The position numbers and the translations under genes were made by a program. DNA of 64,000 nucleotides from Gremmenia infestans. Lineage: Eukaryota; Ascomycota; Leotiomycetes; Helotiales; Hamatocanthoscyphaceae. Position 1 is the stretch's first letter. The number at the start of each line of letters is the position of its first letter. Location: NCBI GenBank assembly GCA_032629725.1, contig JAFEVB010000007.1, forward strand, positions 2,170,001 to 2,234,000. Direction: 5' to 3'. Below, piece after piece: positions 57,329 through 64,000 of the stretch. Below the pieces are notes generated by a model, which was not told where the DNA came from, made no database searches, and was given only the letters and a program-made list of their open reading frames with translations.

Positions 57329-58365
57329 TCAGGTCGATTGTTTCCCGGACGCCTTACAAAACCCCGTACAGGAATAGTCCGCCGGCTTTCCAGGATGGAT
57401 GTGGTAAGTACAAGGATCCTTCAGCCACGGATACATAGGACGAGTCCCCCCGCGAGCAAGCCTAATCGCACGCCTCGACAACTCATAGAAGTATTCCGTA
57501 AAACACGGAAAATGCGGCTCGAAGCTCACCGGCGGTGAATTCAGGCCACAATTCGCCATCAACTCGTCCAACATAATATTCCGCAAAGGCGACCCGGGAA
57601 GAGTATTCTCCCAGATACGCTTGATGCCCCCTGGACCGGACTCGGATATCTCTGGATGGATACTACCGTCGATTGTCTGGGTTGTGCGGTGCTTGGTATC
57701 GACCAGCGCGTCCGCGACTGCGTTTTGGAAAGCGTGGATTTGCAAGAACTGCCCGAGGAGGAAGCATCGAACTAGTCTGTCTGATCTGGGCATCAGGGTT
57801 GCTGTTCTTTCTTCGTCGCTGGTGTGATTTCTAAGCTTTGGGAAATAGGCGGAGTTTTCAATGGATCCGGTGTACATCCATGTAAGGAGTATCCCGAAGA
57901 TCTCTGGCTCCTCTTCCTCGAGTTGAACAGTTGCGTCTCGTCCGCTTCGCCATCGTTCGTTACATGCTGCCCGAAAGAATGCAGAGTGGAACAAGAGCAT
58001 GCTGGCTGGCACAATTATCTCATATTGGTGTCTCCCGATAATTACCTTGACAAATCCGCTCAAGTTCTCCCTGTTATAAAATAGTCAGCTACAAATTTCG
58101 CAAGAGGGGAGTATTAAAATCGATTATCATACAGATTTATATGTGAAGTCATGTCCTCTGTGGCTGCAGTACGTGTCGCCGCCGCAGTAGGAGTTGGTGG
58201 TGTATTAACATTTGGATGCGGTCGGGACGCCAATGATATAGCAGGTTCCCGAGCTATCGACCCCGAAGCTGTTGGAACGGGCATCCTGGATGGACGAGTC
58301 GGTGTTGATTGGAAGATGCTCGATGATGGTATGCTCATCCCTGGTGTCGATGGAACAGAAGACAT
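57329..58365 (-). CDS. BTB/POZ-like protein, 324 aa (tandem paralogue 2)
   Basis: Two exons on the minus strand: 58365-58133 and 58070-57329 (GTATGA...AACAG), joined at HINL|ENLSGF. The first 75 residues are Ser/Pro/Thr-rich and disordered, absent from the first paralogue. The BTB core begins at SGFVKVIIGRHQYEI and continues through EEPEIFGILLTWMYTG and LVRCFLLGQFLQIHAFQNAV, matching the neighbour's LVRCWALGEFLLAPHFQNAI. CTYHIH near the end parallels CDYHTH. The function is unknown. Confidence 0.85.
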
Positions 58366-59195
58366 TTTTTGACCAGTTTGGCATTCGCGAATTCTGATCT
58401 CTTGAGGTCTTTAGTCCAGAAGTGTCCAGAAAGCGTACAAAGGTACTATGCAAGGCAATAGGGTAGTTGTGGAGACAGCGCTGTGTGGAAATAGGCGACA
58501 ATCTAAGTTCTTGTTACAAAGGTATGGAAGTTAGGAGTTAGGCAATGGGGTTTGGGAAGGCTTTAAATACTATACCAGGGTTATACTTGTCTTTATTCAA
58601 TGAATACTAAGTAACATTGAATTTCTCGACGGCCACCCAGATAAAAACTGCGCCTTATTAACCACACAAACGTCCTATAAACTTATAGCAAAAGGCTACT
58701 TTAATTCGGAGGATGGTATCAAGGTGGAAAAACAGTATGTACTTCTAGTAAGAAGTTAGTATAACATACTAGAACAGAAGATGAGGTGGCTTGAACACTT
58801 ATGGAATCCCTCTCTTGGTAGATGAACAATGATCAGGCCCGTAGGCGCTATAGGCGCACTCAACCAAAACGCGACGACTGGCCTGCTAGACCTTTCCGGA
58901 ACTATGGTAAGATGAAATTCATAGCTCAACGTCAAGCCCAAGATCTCAGTAACTCTGGCAGTTCTCAATACCAATAAAAATTCAAACTATAACGCCGCAC
59001 GTTCTCCAATTCACGGACAAGAAGATACAACCCCATGCTAATGCGTGAAAATGAACAAAGTGCATGATTAACCCTAGTACTAACATAACATAAACCTTCT
59101 TTGCAAAGTCTATCTGTCTATCCACCCACCCTACAAGAGAATATATCAATAGCCAACCTGAAATCTGCCGAAATCGACAGGACCTGAATACTAAC

Positions 59196-59275
59196 CTGTA
59201 CTTAAATGTTCCCCCACCAAACCTCTGGATCAGGAACGCGCCGGAGGAAGTCCACATATCGAATAGACCATCAAA
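59196..59275 (-). pseudogene. Exon-like fragment, about 26 codons
   Basis: The open text (DMWTSSGAFLIQRFGGGTF) lies between an apparent TAG acceptor and a GTTAGT donor. It reads like conserved protein sequence, but no partner exons were found and the family is not recognised. A relic of a lost gene is one explanation; chance is another. Confidence 0.25.
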
Positions 59276-59800
59276 CTAAGGAATCGCGCCTATTGGAAAC
59301 CTTCGAGATGCATACGCAGATCGACTGGCATTCACGAACGGCTTTGAATCCAAATAATAGAGATAAGTGAGTGGAAGATGTTGCTACGGCGGCATTTATT
59401 CTTAGCCTAGGTATCATTCAAAGTATAATAAGAGGGTACAGTACACTAAAGTGCGAGGAATATATCTTCAAGTGCGGATGACAGATATTTCCCACAAAAC
59501 AATATCAAGAACGGTACCTAGGTACCTACTTCCAAAGAATTTTTGATAACCGAAGCGATGTAAAATGCTGATGATGTTCATCTCTGACATGCTTAATACG
59601 CAGGAAATAAGGCTCTTTAAATATCTTTTAAAAAATTTCTCTCGGTTTATACCGTTATTGCGAAGGGAAGATTGTCAGATTGCCCCCTTTTCATAAGCGA
59701 TGCAAACCAAACGCAGGGGGTCGATGCACTTGCACATAGCAATTAAGAGACAAATAGAAAGTCGAAAATTTTATGCACCAGCGCAAACGCAAACGAATTC

Positions 59801-59936
59801 ACAAAGCAAATAAGGTAACAAAGCAAATAAGGTAACAAAGCAAATAAGGTAACAAAGCAAATAAGGTAACAAAGCAAATAAGGTAACAAAGCAAATAAGG
59901 TAACAAAGCAAATAAGGTAACAAAGCAAATAAGGTA
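59801..59936. repeat. 17-bp minisatellite, eight perfect copies
   Basis: The unit ACAAAGCAAATAAGGTA repeats eight times without a mismatch, 47 bp past the stop of the M28 peptidase gene. It probably lies in or beside its 3' UTR. The perfect identity suggests recent expansion. Confidence 0.95.
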
Positions 59937-59982
59937 ATGGATTGCCTATACCAACGGTTCAAACTCATCTATCAATTCGCAT

Positions 59983-62446
59983 TCACCTTAAGCTCCCCGC
60001 AGCATCCTTCAACGTCCCCTCAATAATCCCCACCCACTTCGCCGCATTCCCATAATCCTTCCCATCAATAGCCTCCACCAGCCCCGGGAACACAGCCCCC
60101 GCATACCCGGTCCAAAGACCCGGCGCGAACACCACATGCTTGAACCACGGCCGTCCATCCAAGCCTTCCTTGTGCAAGAACTTCCTCTCCAGGAACTTGT
60201 ACTTGGAATTAACTTTCCGGATGTTGTAGATGAGCTTGATTTTAGATAGCCACTTCCACCACGGCAAGTCTTCACCAGCTTCTTCTGCGAGCTCGGCGGC
60301 CCAGGCGTCATGAGCTTCGGCTGCTTTGAGGAGTTTGTGGGCTGCTTTGTGAAGTTTCTTAAAGGAGAGTTTTAGGGCGTGAATGTCGCCAGTGGCGGCT
60401 AATATTGTTGGGCGGGCGCGTGCCTCCTCGTCTTCGTCTTCTGAGGTCGTGCCGACGATTGCAGCATCAAGTTTAGTTTCCACATTAGATATGTAGCCAT
60501 CCAAAGCAATCGCATAATCAGTAGCATTGAGTGGGATGACTGGTGCTTCTGCTAATTGCGCGGTGAAGAGAGCCCATAGTTTGGCTACGGTGACGTGGTA
60601 ATGGAAGCCGGGGTCACCGTATGTATTCATCCAGTGGTAAGAATCGTAGTTGGAATGGTAATGGTAGACAGCATCTCCAGCACCTTCTTCTGGTTTAAAG
60701 CCGAAATCAACGGATGGGATACCGGCAAAGTCCTGGAAGGCGGTGAAATCGCTACCACTTCCCATGGTTCTGATCTCACCGTCCCAAACATCACCGACAG
60801 TTTGGCCGGGGATGGTCTGGTTTGGTGATTGCACAAGCTGTACAACCTCGTTAAGGACCTTGTTTAGCAACGGGCTGGCTTGAGCGCCAAAATTTGGACC
60901 GGTCGTTGCTACATCCACGTTGATATAGGCGACGTTTGCGTGAGTCAGCCACGGGATATATTCCTCCACCCACTCGGTTGATCCAATGAGTCCATACTCT
61001 TCGCCATCCCAGCTTGCAAACACGATGGTGCGAAGTGGTTTCCAGCCTTTGGAGAGAGCGACACCGAATGATCGAATGACTTCATTGAGAGCAGCTGATC
61101 CGCTGTTGGGGTCGCCGGCTCCACCAGCAATCCACGCATCGCGATGGTTTCCAATAATAATCACTTCATCCAGCAAGGTGCCATTGATAACACCAATGAC
61201 ATTCCAGAGTGGTGTGGTGACATATTCTTGCTCGTTGACGAGATTCAGGACTAGATTGTCAGGGGAGGGTCCAACGTTGTATTCGACTCCCTTATACTTT
61301 AACCCTAGATTGCGCTGCCAGTATTTGTTGAAAGTCTTGGGCGAGGGGCCATAACCATTGAGTGCGGTCAGAATTGGGATTGCATCGACATACGAGATGG
61401 GGATAGATGGGATGGAGGGAATTGCGCTGTCAACGGGTTGGCGGGGTACACCGGGTTTAGAGGGGTACCCAGGTGTGGTACTGAAAGGGTCAGCATTTAT
61501 TTGCAGGGACGAAACAGAGGGGAGGAACTTACGGATCTCCTGGTGCTACGCTTAGAAACTGTGTACTGCCTCGCTGAACACTGCTGGGATTTCTGCCTGG
61601 TCCTTCGGGGTAGAGATCCACACCGTTCTCATCGGTGTTATCTCCATCATCACCAGGATCAGTAAAAATCACAGTCCCAACCATTCCCAAGTCTTGAGCA
61701 CGCTTGACTTTTAATCCTCGGAAAATGCCACCATATTTGGCAACGGCAATCTTTCCCTGCAAGCTGATATTGGCTTTGATCAAATCCTCGAAATCTTGGT
61801 AAGTGCCGTAGTTGACATAAACGTACGGGGCCGTGACATTGCCGCTGGCGGAGTATCCGTGGAAGGTGGGGATGCGGTTCTCCAGACTTGTTGTCTCGTC
61901 TTCTTCCAACACATCCTCCTCTAAGCTTGCTTCGAATTTGACCTTCCACGAGTCCACCTCTCCGACATCTTTGCTCTTCGTCTTCTCATACAGAGCCAAT
62001 CGGTGGCCGAGGGGATAGTTGATGTATGTGTCGTACGCCACAATATCAGCCTTGATTCCAAACTCCTGCCATCTCTCTTGGGTCCAGGTAACCTGGCTGT
62101 AATTCTTGCCAGCCAAATGGGGTCCCGACGTGTAGTATTTACTCCATTCCTGCGCCTTGTGCTCCTTGGGTGTCTCTAATAATATTTCCTGTAGCTCTTT
62201 AAATGTGAGGGCGTTGGCGGATTGGTCCGGTGGGCCAATTGGGTGTGGCTTTGGGTGACGCTGGCCAGGTAGGAGAGCGACGGGGAGGAGAAAGAGGACG
62301 ACGAGAGCAACGAGGGCAGAGCCTAATGCAATTGTACAGAATCGACGGACGATGTTGTGGGTATATCGTCGGCGAGGAGGGGCAACGTGAATAGTTGCAA
62401 TTAGAGGGGTTCGTTCATTCATCTTCTCATCAATGATTCTGGCCAT
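59983..62446 (-). CDS. Vps70/PSMA-like M28 zinc peptidase, type II membrane protein, 803 aa
   Basis: Two exons on the minus strand: 62446-61533 and 61480-59983. A short cytosolic head (about 1-35) is followed by one membrane helix (about 37-57, ALVALVVLFLLPVALL), then a protease-associated domain (about 180-300) and an M28 catalytic domain. Zinc-ligand motifs are GNHRDAW (His417), GAGDPNSG (Asp428), WDGEEYG (Glu pair), INVDVA and a late YHSNYDSYH. A transferrin-receptor-like dimerisation domain ends it. Layout matches PSMA/glutamate carboxypeptidase II and yeast Vps70, found in vacuolar or endosomal membranes. The ATG at 62446 is chosen because the longer frame upstream has only TTG. Confidence 0.93.
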
Positions 62447-63444
62447 GACGGGCGTTAGTAGGTGGGATGGAGAAGAGAAGAGCGATCTTCCATCCAAGGT
62501 GGACTGGATGTAGAGTCGATTGAAGCAATGGAAGTGAAGGTAGAGAAGCGGGAGACGAGTAGAGACGAGTAGTTATAACAAAGATGTCTGTCTAGCTTAG
62601 CTTACCTGATCACGACATCTAGGCAATGAATAATGAATGAAGTGAAGTGAAGTGAAACTGTACAAGAGCAACAATACACAAGACAGGGATCCACTCTTGA
62701 GTTGCTCGTAGTGGTTAGACCTGAATAGCTTGAGAGTGGGAGGGACAGGCAGGCAGGAGGGGAAGAAGATAACGTGATTGAGAGTGAAAGGTGGGGCGTC
62801 ATTGTTTGTCTCATCCCGTCCCGAGTCCCCGCCACGCCACGCCAAGCCAAGCCAAGCCAAAAGAAGGAAGCGGCTGTCAGCCCGGGCACTAATAGACACG
62901 TGACTGCAGCGATAGCGGAGTGAAGGACGAGAGGCAACCAATCAGATGAGTCTCCTACTCTAGTGTCGGTATCCACTTGCCGTTTTAAAAGCTTGTCACC
63001 TGTACGGAACAGTATTTTCTGGATTTTCACGCCCTTCCCCGCCTCTTTGGTAGTACTGTACTGGGTAGTAGAAGACAATTAGATTTGATAGCCTTGCCTG
63101 CCTGTCATGTGTCGCAGATTACTATGTGCGAGTGAGTGTCAGACTGGCCAATCAAGGCTACCGTATGTTCTTTCTTTTCTAGCTCGCGTTGAGTCAAAGT
63201 CGGTGTCTATTCCACCTCTTTCTTCTCTTCTGACTCCTCCCTCCGTACACCTACGACTACATACCTTACCATCTCTTTCTTCTTCCTGCCTCTCGTAAGG
63301 CTTCATCCCCTCCTCGAATAACATCAGTCTACCACACGATCTTGTGGCCCTCCATGTGTTGTTTAGAAAACATCATATTCAAGATCCAAAGTTCCTAGGA
63401 GTGGAGAAGAAGGCTCTGCCTCAAGTACAACTACCGCCACCAAG
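62447..63444. promoter_or_regulatory. Divergent upstream region of the M28 peptidase and MFS genes
   Basis: About 1 kb between opposite start codons, with a GCCAA/GCCAC tandem (62831-62860) and C/T-rich stretches before the MFS start. No gene is supported. Confidence 0.5.
62831..62860. repeat. Pentanucleotide tandem GCCAC/GCCAA, six copies
   Basis: Two GCCAC followed by four GCCAA units in the divergent promoter region. Confidence 0.85.
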
Positions 63445-64000
63445 ATGACTAGGAAATCTCGTGGACCAGCTAAGTTGCCTACGAAGCAGCTGGCAATTCT
63501 TGGTGAGTGTCAAGACTTATTTACGTTTCTTTTAAAATTCCATCCCTTCTGAAGATACGCGGTGCAGACTTTTCTGTGAGTATTGAAGTAGGCAGGTTGT
63601 GAAGATTCTCCAGGTCGCCATCGAGACGAGTTGGGGTGAGGTTCAGTATTGAGTGGCAAGGATGGACAACAGATTGAAAGGGAACGACGATGAATCTTGA
63701 TCTTGATGCATCTCTGCAACATTGTCACTGCTTGGGATGGTTTGCAACTGGGGATGGGTATTCAAGTACTGTAGGGCAGTGTAGGGTGTCTCAAAAATAC
63801 ATTGTCAAACACCCCCATTTCTGTTGAATTGTCGTTATCCGTCACCCGCAACTGCTGTGTTACGGAACGTTGCAACCAGCCAAAACCCCATACCTTATTC
63901 TCTTCCAACACAATTTCTACACCCTCGAAATCATCCTGACTGACGGTTCATAGCAATATGCAGGTTCGCTGAACCCGTAGCCTTGACTTCGGTCTTTCCA
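63445..64000 (+). CDS. MFS transporter, DHA1-like (N-terminus only; cut by the window edge)
   Basis: Exon 1 is 63445-63502; a 451-nt intron (GTGAGT...CATAG) is followed by exon 2 from 63954 to the edge. The joined start reads PTKQLAILAICRFAEPVAL then TSVFP, the opening of a fungal DHA1-like MFS family (first membrane helix with a RFAEP motif). Only 35 residues are inside the window. The leader is C/T-rich. Substrate unknown. Confidence 0.8.

Larger units (their letters stand above)
58366..59982. other. Gene-poor region with exon-like fragment and minisatellite
   Basis: This contains a possible decayed exon on the minus strand (59196-59275) and the 17-bp minisatellite (59801-59936). Otherwise AT-rich with no supported gene. 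Confidence 0.5.

Noticed and set aside
59743..59968. Overlapping 61-65-codon hydrophobic frames
   Set aside because: They are produced by the 17-bp minisatellite, which is open in several frames.
1..64000. tRNA, rRNA or CRISPR elements
   Set aside because: No cloverleaf with convincing A and B boxes, no rRNA-like blocks and no regular repeat-spacer array were seen by eye; a tRNAscan run would settle the tRNA question.

Overview
The window reads as nuclear DNA of a filamentous ascomycete (Pezizomycotina; a leotiomycete is my best guess but is not proven). The genes are spliced, with mostly 50-200 nt GT-AG introns, CTNA-type branch sites just before CAG/TAG acceptors, pyrimidine-rich promoters and AT-rich, gene-poor gaps. 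The protein families are also typical: an AcuF-type C2H2/TPR protein, a DUF7580-like domain, IQGAP, a 546-residue IMP dehydrogenase, DHA2 and DHA1 MFS transporters, and secreted cysteine-rich proteins. I found 21 complete protein genes, one gene model with an unresolved junction, one gene cut by the right edge, and no tRNA or rRNA that I could defend.

Layout, left to right. 1.9-4.3 kb: a conserved fungal protein of unknown function. 5.1-8.7 kb: an APH-type kinase and a histidine acid phosphatase. 9.4-18.3 kb: the most interesting stretch, with a gasdermin-like protein (9432-10292), an intracellular DUF7580-like/subtilisin fusion (11222-14168) and, divergently, an AcuF-type C2H2/TPR protein (14980-18258). 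19.7-25.1 kb: a lactonase-like metallo-beta-lactamase-fold enzyme, an F-box/ankyrin protein and a DHA2 drug/H+ antiporter. 25.1-27.3 kb is gene-poor. 27.3-34.0 kb: a 12-cysteine secreted protein, a secreted relative of the C-terminal region of fungal GH18 chitinases, an F-box protein and a six-cysteine secreted protein. 35.1-43.0 kb: housekeeping IMP dehydrogenase and IQGAP, head to head. 43.6-47.4 kb: a predicted GPI-anchored two-module cysteine protein and a secreted proteinase K-type subtilisin. 49.5-55.4 kb: a zinc alcohol dehydrogenase, an HSL-type alpha/beta hydrolase and an SDR. 55.7-58.4 kb: two tandem BTB paralogues. 60.0-64.0 kb: a Vps70/PSMA-like M28 membrane peptidase and the start of a DHA1-like MFS gene.

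How they fit together. The gasdermin-like gene beside a subtilisin-like protease gene matches the two-gene arrangement known from the HET-Q1/HET-Q2 cell-death system of Podospora anserina, where the protease cleaves the gasdermin near its C-terminus. The protease here carries a large DUF7580-like N-terminal region, and a TPR protein of a type common in fungal signalling and incompatibility repertoires shares its upstream region. I infer a self/non-self recognition or regulated cell-death island; the pairing and the third member need testing. The other genes are mostly independent housekeeping, metabolic and secreted functions.
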